Source: Yamagishiella unicocca (taxonomy: Eukaryota > Chlorophyta > Chlorophyceae > Chlamydomonadales > Volvocaceae). Taken from it: a stretch of DNA of 64,000 nucleotides. Below are positions 53,501-64,000 of this stretch, one piece after another. Position 1 is the stretch's first letter. Each line of letters opens with the position of its first letter. The position numbers and the translations under genes were made by a program. The notes below the pieces were generated by a model. The model was not told the DNA's origin. It searched no databases and worked only from the letters and a program-made list of their open reading frames with translations. Where the stretch lies: contig BDSL01000002.1 of assembly GCA_003116995.1 (NCBI GenBank), positions 1,572,001-1,636,000 of the forward strand, given 5' to 3'.

Positions 53501-56500
53501 CTCCGCCACCATGAGCTCCCGCGTGCGGGGGTCCATGGGGTTCTCCGAGCTGTCGGTGGCGCCGTCCCAGCCCAGACCCAGGTCGCCGTCCGTGTCCACG
53601 CCCTGGATCATGTCGATGCTGTGGGGGTGGACAGGAGGGCGAGGAGCAGAGATGAGGGCGAGGAGCACCGCAACACCGACGAGAAGCAGGGGATTTCGAA
53701 TGTTACGAGGCGGCAAGTGCCGTACGATAAGCGGCTCCAGAATCGGCATTTTTGCGTATTTGGAAGCAGGGGCAGACAACAGGCAAGTTCACTCTTCACG
53801 CCGAGAGGATTTAACACCGGCGCGTGGCCTCCCCCTTCCCGGCTGCGTTGCTTCGGCCCCCAGAGCCCGAACCCGAATCCGGATCCAAACCTACCTGTCG
53901 TACGCGGTGTCCGAGCCGTCGGACCCCAGCGACGCCCGTACGCGGCCCTTCTCGTCCTCGTAGTAGTACGACCCCTGGCGGCCGGGGTTGCGGGACTTGA
54001 CCCGTTCCACGATCGACACGATGCGGTCCATGGCCCTGCGGAGGGGGGGTGGGGGGGGGCGAGACGACCCGGTTACAGGACTTGGAAACGGAGAGCAGAA
54101 ACGAACCGGCGAGGGGGTTGGGGGTGGGACGGGACGAGGAAACCCCTTGGACATTACACAGAAAGCGGGGGTGTGGAGCGCAGGATTGGAGTCGCGGGGG
54201 GGGGGTTTGCCAATTCGAGGGAGGGACGGGACTTGTCTACATTGGTGGCCGTAGAAAACACACGGTTTCGGACAGGCTGACCGCTGAACCCTGCCCTCCC
54301 CTCATCCTCCCCTCATCCCTTCCCGCCTTCCATCCCCCCCTCCCTCCTCTTCCTCCCCTTCCTTCCCTGTAAACCCCCTTCTCTTTTCTGTAACCCCCTT
54401 TTTCTTTTCTGTAAACCCCCCTTACTTCTCCCCCCTCCCTCCCTCCCCCTCTTACTTCTCCCGGGGGGTCATGGCCTTCCAGCTGCGCAGCTTGGCGTCG
54501 TGCAGGCTGTTGCGCAGGGCGATCTCGAAGGGGTTGTCCAGCTCGTCCTTGAGGACGTTGATCTCAACCACCTGCGGGTGAGGGACGCCAGGGAGGGGTG
54601 GATTACGCGAGGAGGGGCGGGGCGGGCAGGAGCCGCAGGATGGTGGTGGTGGCGGTGGTGGCCGCTGCCATGCTGAGCAACCCAAAAGGGCAGCGGTTAG
54701 GGAAAGAAACCCCACCCCCCTGCCCCTCCCGCAACACCCACCACCATGGGGCCAACCGCGCCGCCTCCGCAATCGGCACGAAACAAACCAGATCCCCTCA
54801 GTCACCCCCTAGCAGCCTCCTGCCCCTCCTCCGCCTCCTCTCCCCTTCCCGCCCCCCCCACTCACCCACCTCGTACTCTCCTCCCCTCCTCTGCCTCCTC
54901 TCACCCACCTCACCACCCCACTCACCCCCCACTCACCCACCTCGTACTCTCCTCCCCTTCCCGCCCCTCCCAGTCAGGCCCCCCTCACGCCCCCACTCAC
55001 CCACCTCGTACTCTCCTCCCCTTCCCGCCCCTCCCAGTCAGCCCCCCCCTCATCCCTCCAGTCACCCACCTCGTCCTCCTTTGCGTCTCCCAGCTTGTTG
55101 CCTCGGTACCATGTCCGCACCTCCACGTTGCGCATGACGGACTCGGCGGTGCGCCGGTACGCCTCCACCGGCTCCACTCCCCGCTCCAGCAGGTAGTAGT
55201 AGGGCTTCATGTCCACGAGCATGCCGCAGCTGGGGGGGAGGGGATGCGGGAGGAGTGAGGTGCAGTGAGGTGGAGTGAGGTGCCAAGCGAGGTGCAGGGA
55301 GACGGAGTGAGGTGGAGCAGTTGTCGCTGCGTGGTTAGGGTCAAGGGTTATGCCCCCAAGCCGAGGAGCAACCCGCAGCAGCAGCAGCACCCTCCCCTCC
55401 TCAAGGTCATGAGAGCGCCAGGCCCCCAGCCCTAAGGGCCCCTTGTGAGCCTCCCTCATTACCCCCTCCCCCCCGCCCTCCCCCCCGCCCTCCCCCTCCT
55501 GCCCTCCCCCTCCTGCCCTCCCCCTCCTGCCCTCCCCCTCCTGCCCCCCCCCTGCTCCCGCACTCACCCATGTCGCTGCCCCGCGAAGAACTCCCCGATG
55601 TACACCTCGCCCGAGGTTTCGCTGGTGAACTGGCCCAGGCCGTGAGCGTAGCCGGTCTGGAACTCGCCCTCGTACCTGCAGCGGCGGGGGGGTTGCAAGG
55701 AAGACCCGGTTACACGACGTAGGAAACGGAGGGGGGGGGCCCGATGAGGAGATTGAGTTGGGAGGGAGCGCTCTTCCGCACGAATTGCGCGAGTGGGGCG
55801 TCGCCGCTTCTCAACAGGCATCCACCCAGCCATCGCAAATTCGCTATACCCGAGCAGGTGCCGACGATTTCCCCCTTCCCTCCCCGACTCTTGCCCTCCC
55901 GCACGTGCAATGGCTGCAGTTGTTTCCCCTTCCAGTAGGGGAGGGGCGCGCCCCGCACCAGGGGCTCCTCCGCCCGGCAGCACCAGCAGCCGCTATATCA
56001 TCAACCGCCGCGCCCCCCCAGACCTCAAAAACGCCAGCGGAACCCCCCAGCCCTCCGCAGCCATTAACCCAACAATCAGACCCTATTGATCCGCTCCTCC
56101 AAAGCTTTCCCGTTTTCCGACCGGTGCAAAGGCGCCACCTCTCCCTAAGCGATCCCGCCGCCCATCCGACGGAGCGCCCGCCTTCGCAACCCTCTTCGCG
56201 CTGACACCAAAACCCTAAAACCCTAACCGACATGCACGCCCCCACGACCGTCGCCCACCATCCTCAGCTAGCCGCCGCTTGCCCGGGACCACGACAGCGG
56301 CCCGCCCCGTCCTTCGTCCCCTTCCGCTGACGGCCGACACGCCACCTACTTTCGCCGACCCTGCGCATCTGCGCTTATCCTAAGCCGTCGTCCACAAATT
56401 GCTACTAGTTACTAGTCACTAGTTACTATGCCTTTTCCTTCTGTTTTTTCGTTCCTTGCCGGTTCTGTGGCTCCCCCCGGGGCCGCACCTGTCGCCGTAT

Positions 56501-57927
56501 CTCGTGAGGTTCATGGGGAAGCCAGCCCCGGTACCGGTGCCGAACGTCATCACGCCCATACCGTGGGGGATAGACTGCTTCGTAAGGCCCTCGTACCTGC
56601 GCGCAGTGGCGCCGCGCCGGGGTTGAGGGAGGGTCAGGGTTGAGGGACGGTCAGGGTTGAGGGAGGGTCAGGGTTGAGGGACGGTCAGGGTTGAGGGAGG
56701 GTCAGGGTTGAGGGAGGGTCAGGGTTGAGGGAGGGTCAGGGCAGCACCCCGACATGCAGCTCTACACCCGCGCAGGGTGGCCCCGCTGGTGGCCACCCAC
56801 CCACCCAGCCGTGCCCCTCCTCATGCACATCCCTCTTCCCCCCCCTTTACCCTCCGCCCTAACCACTGCCCCCAGGTGCCGGCTCCGTGTCAGTCACCAC
56901 GAAACCCCCACGCCCATAAACCCTTCTCCCTTGCCTACCCAGGCCCCCCCGTCCCCAGCTCAAACCCCCTCTCTCCCCTTCCCCCTCCCTCTTCACCCCG
57001 CCCGCCCTCCCGGCCTCACGTGGTGAAGTCCGGGTACACGTACGACGCCCACTTGAGCGGCTCTCCAGGGAAGGGCGCCAGCGGGTGGTTGCTGTGGCGC
57101 AGCGAGTACTGCGGGTTGAGCGGGTCCTCCGCCACCAGCCCCAGGCCCGCGCCCACGTACTCGGGGCCCCACTCGCTCTCCGTGTTGTCCTCATCCGACT
57201 CGAACTCATCCGTGGCCCAAACGGCCTCCCGCGCCTCCTCCGTGTTGATGTCGCGGGGGCGGTAGGCGGTGTAGAAGTCGTCCCAGTCCTCGCTCTCCTC
57301 GCCCTCCTGCTGCGCGGCGGGGGTGTCCGGCATCATCGTGGGTTTGCCCTCACGGTCCCACAAGTACATGTTCCACAGCTTCTCGAGGTTGCCGGCCTCG
57401 TAGTCGGCGGATTCGAACTCGTCCGTGACCCACTTGCCGCCCGCGAGCGTCTTTTCGTAGTTGGTGAGGGGCTTGCGGCGGCTGCCGTCCTTGCCCGCTG
57501 AGGCTGGCTTGGAAGCCCCGGAGCCGCGGGCTGTGCCGGAGCCGGCGGTGGCGGGAGCTGCGGGCGAGGTGCCGTCGTCGTCGTCGTCAAAGGGGATGAA
57601 CTCGTCCTCGTACTCGGTCTTCTCGACCGGCTGACCGTGGGGACCCGGCGGCGGGCGTTTCGGCTTCTTGGCCTCCTCCGCCAGCCATACCATGTCCTCC
57701 GTGTTAATTCCATCCTCCGGCCAGCGGCGGCCGTACTTCTCCATCCAGCGCTCGTAGAGCTTGTTCACGTCGGAGCGGATTTTCGCTTCCGGCTCATCAG
57801 CCTCCGATTCGAACACCTTGAAATATAGAGAAGGCTCCGGGAATTGCGCCTCATCCCTAATGACGCTGGGGTCCTCCTTGAGTGGGTCCTGTGCCGCTGG
57901 GGCATCCTTCCCTTTGTTTGACGACAT
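50596..57927 (-). CDS. TIC100: TIC100 (EMB1211-like) MORN-motif translocon subunit, 14 exons
   Basis: Minus-strand exons: 57927-57020, 56596-56489, 55675-55568, 55229-55070, 54571-54456, 54035-53895, 53618-53480, 53266-53212, 53050-52920, 52761-52613, 52327-52178, 51776-51653, 51485-51282, 50961-50596; 952 residues, phases consistent. TIC100 belongs to the ~1-MDa TIC complex (TIC20/56/100/214) that moves preproteins across the plastid inner envelope. An acidic N-terminal region (~residues 1-290, with FDDDDDG and SEDWDDFYTAYRP) is followed by the family signature PLKWASYVYPDFTTYEG. MORN-type repeats come next: YEG...PHGMG and RYEGEFQTGYAHGLGQFTS...IGEFFAGQRHGCG. The C-terminal part (HYPHGTKFMAPGPLG) is helical, ending in an Arg-rich, poly-Gln tail. 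No clear transit peptide is seen after the ATG at 57927. Arabidopsis TIC100 is shorter (~870). The family call rests on order and spacing of motifs. Confidence 0.82.
51785..51990. repeat. GGAAGGGGTTGGGAGGGGC minisatellite
   Basis: Purine-rich (plus-strand) units of 15-19 bp alternate between GGAAGGGGTTGGGAGGGGC and GGAAGGGGGAAGGAGGGGC types. They lie in the TIC100 intron next to the exon starting at 51776. On the coding strand this is a long pyrimidine tract ending at the acceptor. Confidence 0.9.
54840..55070. repeat. CACCCACCTCGTACTCTCCT tandem repeat at a TIC100 donor
   Basis: Several imperfect copies of CACCCACCTCGTACTCTCCT with CCCCTTCCCGCCCCTCCCAG spacers extend up to the donor of the exon ending 55070. 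The unit itself contains ACCCACCTCGT, which is the donor (GTGGGT on minus) plus the last exon bases. The splice site has therefore been repeated across the intron. Confidence 0.8.
56209..56227. repeat. Interstitial telomere-like CCCTAAAA repeat
   Basis: AAAACCCTAAAACCCTAACC is two to two-and-a-half copies of CCCTAAAA, the complement of the TTTTAGGG telomere repeat known from Chlamydomonas. It lies in the TIC100 intron between exons ending 56489 and starting 55675. Confidence 0.6.
56622..56740. repeat. 17-bp tandem repeat, seven copies, in TIC100 intron 1
   Basis: Seven 17-bp units GTTGAGGGAGGGTCAGG, with an alternating A-to-C-flanked variant (GGGACGGTC), start at 56622. They are in the first TIC100 intron, about 25 bp from the acceptor of exon 2. 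Confidence 0.95.
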
Positions 57928-59153
57928 CTCGGCTATCTGATGCAATCCGATTTGTAAGCTCTACCCAAATTGCTTTCAAGACGCAATTGAGCCTAACAGA
58001 GGCGTCTAGGCCAGGACTCGGTGTCGCGAAAATGCCGCCGCCAACTAGTGGACGGCCCTCTGTCAGTGCTATGCCCCCCAATGGTTAGGGATAAGTATGA
58101 CGGGGGGATCGCCACCTGTGCAAGCACGAATGCGCATTGTGCGCAGGCACCGCAAGCCAGCCGCGATCAAACGGTACGGCATACCACTTGTCTCCATGCC
58201 CCCGCCTGCTTTTTGCATGAGCCAACATGGCAAAGTGGCCAATTGTTGAGCACATGTGTCGAAAACGTGTGACTAGCTATACGAAGACAAGGCATTGTTT
58301 GCATTCTTGGCTGCATCGGCATTACCGGTATCCTCCCAGCTGCCATGCAATGCCACGATATGCTACAAATCGACACATATGGCATAGTTTCAAAGAAGTG
58401 TGGGTGGGCCGGCTGGCTGCTTTGCTTGCACAGTCCGCATAGCATTAGTCGTTATGCCTGCGCAGAACAGGACCATTAGCGCGACCATAGACACGAAAGT
58501 TCCCCTATTGTTTCAATTAGCACATTTGCATGCATGTCGGGCGGTTTAATACAGGGTCCGGCGGGTAAAAAACTTGTGAGGGAGACAAGCAGGCTCGATA
58601 AAGCAAGCTGAAGGCCTGAAGCAACACACAATACTGCAAAATATTATGGCATGATACATTCACGACGCCTGCTATGTTCTGGAGGGGTGGGGGAAGGGAT
58701 TGGCAGGGAGTAGTATATAAACAGACGCCCCTTCGTCTTCTTCGGCCCCTACGAACCTCATTCACACCTGTGAACAATCGTACTTTGAAACAAAAGCGAG
58801 AGTCTGAGTACACACGGCCGCGCACGGAGTAGGTTACTGTTATACATGACAACGGAAGCCGCACAGCCACCACCAAACCCTGCGCGACAGACTAGGAACT
58901 CCATCGTCGTCCAGGCTTCCACAAGTTAATTTAATACTAGTGAATACCAAGCGCTGCAAGTGTCAAAGAGCAGGGGCGCATCAAGCACCCAGTGTACCAG
59001 TCGCCCGCGCGCGGGACGTTCGTCGGTCCCCCGCGCGTGCTGCAGAACTCCATCCGGAGCTGCGTTTGGGACGCCGAACTATAAATGAATATTTAGTCAC
59101 CGCCATTGTCGGTGGGCCCTGCCTTCAGGGCTGCCTTTCGTCGTTCGCAGCCG
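57928..59153. promoter_or_regulatory. Divergent promoter region of TIC100 and the membrane-protein gene
   Basis: This 1.2-kb AT-richer gap separates two divergent starts. A good TATATAAA at 58714-58721 and a TATAAA at 59080-59085 (about 70 bp before the plus-strand ATG) are the candidate plus-strand core promoters. No exon is visible in the region. Minus-strand frames here are short and motif-free. Confidence 0.4.
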
Positions 59154-62100
59154 ATGGAGCCTCGGCGCGACAACGACGGCACCCGCCAAACTGCCTCCCC
59201 CGCATCTCCCGCACTGCGACAGTTATCTGTCAATGTGGACAGATGTATCAGTGCATCTGAATCCCTGCCTCGCGGGGCGACCGGTTCCTTGGGGGCCCAG
59301 GCCGGAATGGGAACGGGCTCGCCTATTGCGGGCGCACTCGACAGCCCTGGCAAGTCGCCCCGTCTGCAGGACGCAAAAACTCCATTCTCTATGTGGTCTG
59401 GTACCCCAAGTCGGCTCGGATCGGGCAGCCAAATGTCCCGCAACGACCCGACGCTCTTGGAGTCCGCCATGTCCGATGTCCTCAACGACCGACCAGCCTC
59501 GTCGGAGGCCGGGCAGCTCGAGGTTAACTCTGTAAGACCTAGCGAGAATCAAATCGCTGGAGATGAGGGTTCTACGCCTCAAGTCCTGGTGAGCCCGCGG
59601 CCCCGGCGCCCTGGCGCACCGCGAGCTGAGCTGCGGCTGTTCCTGCTCGAAGCCTTTGCGGAGGACGTGATGACACGTGCAATAGCAACAACCCCCAGCT
59701 TAGACTTGCATAGAAATGACGCCACTTCTGCTTAATTCCCAATCCTCTGTCTCCTACATCGTTTAACCGGGTCTTTTCGGCCAGTTTCGGCCCCCACCCC
59801 ATCCCGCCCCTTCCGATATATCCGTTATACGCATTGTGTAACCGGGTCGTCTCGCCACCCCAGTCGACGCCGCAGGTCATGCTTCCGATGCAGCTATCCG
59901 TTGCAGTTCCGGCAGCACAAGGTCACACGTACTTGCCCCTGCCTGGCTGGATACCCAACCACGCTGCCTTGGACCCGCTCTTCGGAAATGGCGGCGGAGG
60001 CGGTGGCGGAGGTGGCGGCGGCATGGGGCCCGGTGTGCGATTCTTCCTTCCGGAGGGCAGACCGACCTCCACAGGGCAGACCGGTGGGTGGTTGCAATCG
60101 GTTGCGTGGCGGATGCCCTGCGTTGCTCCCTCAGCAGCAGCTCCAAATGGAGAAGCTAGGGTCCCCTCAGCTGCCTCCCTAGCCCCGAGTAGCGTACACG
60201 TCATCACTCTGGGTAGGCACCCTGGAGCCATGCGAGACCAGACAGGACCACTTCGCTCCGAACCCATCTGACGTGGCACCGCCCCTCGCCCCGCGGCCTC
60301 CGCCCCTTGCTGCACGCAGGCGTGCTGGCGGCGCGGCGCAGGCTCACCATGCGGCAGTCGATGGCGCAGCGGCTTCGACCCACCGGTGAGCTGCCGGGAC
60401 GTGTATTTAAATATGCCGGGACGTGTATGTGTGTGGGGGTTGGCGTGAAAACCGGTGACACGAAAACGATGTGTATGTGTGTTTGGGGGGTTTCGAGGAA
60501 GATGTGTGTGGGAGAGAGTGGGGCGGGGACCGTGTATGTGGGGGGAAAGGGGAGCGTAAAGCCCCAAGTTACACGACATCGGCAGTGTATCTGGCGCACG
60601 TCGTTGGACAAGTGGAGGGCGATAAGGGAAGTCGGGGAGTAGGAAGGACGACGGCAGCCCCCTCGATACCACGGGTCCGCCTGCTCCACCAGCGGTTGCA
60701 GTAGCCGTGCCCAACGAGTTCATGGCCAGCTACGAAATGCATGGCGGGCTTGGCAGGGGTTGGTGCCGCGTGGTGCCCTGGTGCCAGGGTGTTAGGGTGG
60801 GGCTGTGGTGGGCGTCAAGCAGAGCGCGCTTGCACTTTTCGATGGCACCGTTGTGTGTTGGGGCCCAATCAGCAACCGCTCGTCCTGCTGCCGCTGCCTT
60901 TCGCAGATTCAATCGACGCCGGTGGCTTGCTGATGCAGCGCAGCGTCACCCTGCCGCACCCCGACGCGCTGATGACATCCGGATCTTTCCAGCAGCACCA
61001 GCGGGACGCAGGTAGGAGCGCCGTGTCAGTCATGTGCGCCGGGACCGGAGGCAAGAGCACAGCACGCTTCTTGCCAGCTTGCCCGGAGATAATGCGTGCG
61101 GGGGAGCTGGGATGTGGTAGTGACCGTGACAGTGGGACCCAAACCGTAAGGTAGAGCCATCGGACGCATCGCCTGGCACAAAAGAGGGGTACTTGGCCTC
61201 TGCTTGTAGTCCTTTGGTGTATAGTGCACAGCGAACAAATAATATACTTTGGGCAGTAGTAGTGGGTGTGGGGAAGTCGGCAAAGGGACCGGAAGTGACG
61301 GTCCGGTGTGGGCGGGTGAGCTGCGGAGCCTGGGGTCCCAACCTGGTTCTCGGCATCGTCCCTGCGTTGCTGTCAGTATCAGCCGCATCGCCCGACGGCT
61401 TCACCTCAGTGTCTGGAGCCCACTGTAACAGTTACAACTAGCACGGAACAACAGAGAAGGCCAGGAGCAGCAGAGCGAAAACGCGAGAAAAGCGCGACGA
61501 CATCAAAGGGCATTGGAGGGAACCCGTAGGTCTGCACTAAAAAGTATAGGAAACGTTAGGAAACGTTCGATACACACGATATCGAAGGGCAGGAGCCGGT
61601 TTCGTGCCGCGAAACCTGCCCCCCACGTGTTCCCCTTTATGCCTGTCGAGTACCACGCCGTGTCTGTGCCCCGGCGAGGGAGAGAGTGTGCGCCGCAATC
61701 TCCACACCGGCCAGCGCTCAAGTTAAAGTGGTGCGCAATGGCGGCGGTCAGCAGCCCGCCGACAGAGGACTTTAAACTACCTGCATGGGCACCTGCCGCT
61801 GGTTGGTCCCCGACAGCAGCAACCGGCTTCAGCGCCGGCACGTTAACCGCGGCATGGCGCGCCGCGGCGGGAGAAGGACCTTGCCGGCTCGACACACGAC
61901 CCAAGGGCCCTCCCAGGTCCAACCACCCAGACCTCAGTGACCGAGCCCAGGCCAGGCCATCTGCTGCCAGCACACCATGCGCCTTTGCCCCCCCCCCGCC
62001 TCGTCTGCGCGCAGACTTCGAGAGCAACCGCGGATCAAATACGAGCGTCGCAAACGGGGCCGAGCCCCACACGCCCATGACCGACCCCTGCAGAGCGTCG

Positions 62101-64000
62101 GGCCGGGAGGCCCGCCCGCGTAGCACCCTGGGTGCTCCCATGGCGCCCTGGCGGAAACGCACTCTGCAGGTTATGAACCACATCTACTTCTACTGGATGC
62201 TCGTCTTCCTGACGTTCTTCATCATCTTCGAGGACGACTTCAAGAAGGCCTGCCTGCCGCCCTCGTGGGATCTGCCGTTGGAGATCTGCATCACGGCCAT
62301 CTTCGTGATCTTCTCGCTGGAGATGGGTAGGTGGCGTGGCGGTCTGTGGTCTGTGGAAGGCGCAGGGGAGGGGGGTTCGGGTGTTATGCAAAACGACAAC
62401 AAGATAACGAAATCCCAGCCCAAGAGGTGTGTGCTAGCGCGAGGACTCCAGCTCCAGGGGTGGGGCAGGGCGGAAGCCTGGTCGGAACTAGCCTGCGATT
62501 GCGCAGCTCTCCAGCACGTCTGCGAAAGAGTTGAGGGGACGAGAGGAAAACAGCTGAAGGGCTCGCATAGCGAGTGTGATTAGCCTCGATCAGCCGCTCT
62601 GGGAGGTTCCGGAGCTAGGGAGGGCGGCATGAGCGGGCCGGTGGAGGAGGGATGGAAATTCCGTGAAGCCCGTGAATCGTTGTACACGAGCTTTGTATGG
62701 ATAGGATACCCTGCTATCAAACTGCAAACGGCTGTCTCAAAAAGCTGTCGGACTGGGTCGTGAGTGGATCCAATGTGCACTAACGCATCCCTCAGGGCGC
62801 AATATTTGCGTCATTGAGCAGCTTTCGCGCACCTATTAATATTCTGTCGCCTACACTTCGTGCTGTTGCAGCGCTCTCCTCCGTCCTTCGACCTGGATAT
62901 TTTCTAGGGTTCTATTTCTGGCTTGACGCGATCGCTACAAGCTCGCTGGTATTTGAGGTGCCCACGGTGCGCATCGAATTCTTCGGTGGCTCCGAGTACG
63001 TCAACTTAGCCGACAGTGGCGGCTTCATCGACAATGCGGGCAACCTACTTTATATCTCAAGCAAGGCCGGCCGCGTGGCGAGGGTAAGGGCCGTTGGATG
63101 CTTGCAGGATCAGGATCGAAGTCGCGGTCGTAGTAGCAGCCACGGTCCAGATAGCGGAGAAGGCTCCACGCGGATCGCCGGGTTGGGTCGGGGAACGGCG
63201 CTCGTCTGGTTTCCTGGGTGTGCCATTCGCAAGAACGGCACGGGGCTTCCCCCCGGCTGTAACTGCAGTTGCCCTACATCAACCACAGAAACCACCACCA
63301 ATCGCGTCCCACCCGACCGGCGTTAGTCGCTTCCTCCTCATCCCCAGATCCTTCCATGCCCACAGCCTCGGCCAGAATCTCCCAGCCTCCCTGGGGCTTA
63401 TGCGCGGCCACCCATACCATATGCCCCCGCCCGCCACTCCCCCTTTGTCGCCGCAGATCTTCCGCCTGCTGCGCATGCTGCGGCTGTACACGATGTACAC
63501 GCAGTACGTACGGCGGCGGCGCATACGGCAGGCGCTGGCGGCGGCGGGCGCGTCGGATGTGGCCGCTAACACGGAGCAGCTGTCCATCATCGAGTTTGAA
63601 TTGCAGCAGGAGCAGGACCGCAAGACCAAAGTGGGCCAGAAACTCGAAGGTGTGCTGGTTGGCTGGCTGCGCGTGGTGGCTAGTGGGCGGCTGGCGGCAC
63701 CGCTTCAAGTAGACCGCCTCCTGCTCCTCATGACCTCCCACAACCGACCCAAATCCTGTTCGCTTCCCTAAAAAAATATATTCCGGGCGTCAAATCATGC
63801 CAAATTCCGTGCGTAAAGCGATGGTTTCCACCCACGCAATCCTTTGCAGAGCTGACCACGCGCCGCATCATCGTGGGCCTGCTCATCATGATCCTGCTCA
63901 TCCCCGCGTTCGATATCCGGCTGGGCACCTTCGGGCGGTCGCGCAATGTCGGCGAGAGCGGGCTGCGGATGCTTCATGTGATGGCCCTGGAGGAGGGGCA
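59154..64000 (+). CDS. Voltage-sensor-like membrane protein, N-terminal part, cut by window end
   Basis: Exons 59154-59588, 59876-60083, 60320-60385, 60702-60752 (weakest, GC donor), 60907-61011, 62015-62326, 62872-63083, 63457-63649 and 63850-beyond 64000 join in phase to ~577 residues so far. The N-terminal ~290 residues are Ser/Pro/Gly-rich and cytosolic-looking. Then come an S1-like helix (YFYWMLVFLTFFIIFEDDF), S2-like (LEICITAIFVIFSLEM), S3-like (YFLGFYFWLDAIATSSLVF) and an Arg-spaced S4-like segment (IFRLLRMLRLYTMYTQYVRR). A charged coil and a further helix (RRIIVGLLIMILLIPAFD) follow. This is an ion-transport/voltage-sensor fold. The coil followed by an ELTTRRIIVG helix resembles green-algal nucleotide cyclases with channel-like N-termini, but no cyclase domain is inside the window, so that is inference. 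Confidence 0.72.
61112..61444. mobile_element. Small foldback (MITE-like) element with ~65-bp inverted ends
   Basis: The left end (61112-61178: GTAGTGACCGTGACAGTGGG, then GGTAGAGCCATCGGACGCAT) and the right end (61381-61444, read inverted: GTTGTAACTGTTACAGTGGG, then GGTGAAGCCGTCGGGCGATG) match imperfectly but collinearly over ~65 bp, enclosing ~200 bp without an ORF. The same end sequence is found singly at 36-102 and 27776-27840. It lies in an intron (61012-62014) of the membrane-protein gene. No clean target-site duplication could be read. Confidence 0.55.

Overview
This window is nuclear DNA from a green alga, most likely a chlamydomonadalean/volvocine species. The evidence is GC-rich coding sequence, dense spliceosomal introns (about 79 in eight modelled multi-exon genes), TGTAA polyadenylation motifs, many intronic minisatellites, and a mix of plastid-targeted and eukaryotic nuclear genes. 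All multi-exon models below were built by hand from reading frame, GT(GC)/AG boundaries and phase matching. No homology search was run, so family names rest on recognised motifs.

Layout, left to right: (1) 1-1585, non-coding, with one copy of a dispersed repeat end. (2) 1646-5379 (+), a TKL/Raf-like protein kinase with a 21-copy minisatellite in an intron. (3) 7565-12690 (+), GLE1, the mRNA export factor. (4) 13503-24704 (+), a ~2396-residue chromatin protein that joins CHD6-9-like SANT/SLIDE modules, without the helicase, to FYRN/FYRC domains and a very long Gln-rich tail. (5) 25693-26550 (-), plastid ribosomal protein L27. (6) 26551-32401, a gene-poor stretch with repeats and one intronless unknown ORF at 29056-29727 (-). 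(7) 32402-45709 (-), AQR (Aquarius), the intron-binding spliceosomal helicase, in 27 exons. (8) 46095-48720 (+), a plastid-targeted NAD(P)-binding atypical SDR, divergent from AQR across a 385-bp gap. (9) 50596-57927 (-), TIC100, a MORN-motif subunit of the plastid inner-envelope translocon. (10) 59154 to beyond 64000 (+), a voltage-sensor-like membrane protein, possibly the N-terminus of an algal nucleotide cyclase, cut by the window edge.

The genes do not form one pathway. GLE1 and AQR belong to mRNA processing and export, L27, TIC100 and the SDR to plastid biogenesis and metabolism, and the kinase, FYR/SANT protein and membrane protein to signalling and chromatin. Introns carry much of the unusual content: minisatellites, two or more dispersed short-repeat families, a foldback element, an AT-rich island and several GC-AG introns. 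The most novel-looking item is the helicase-less CHD-like/FYR/polyglutamine protein.
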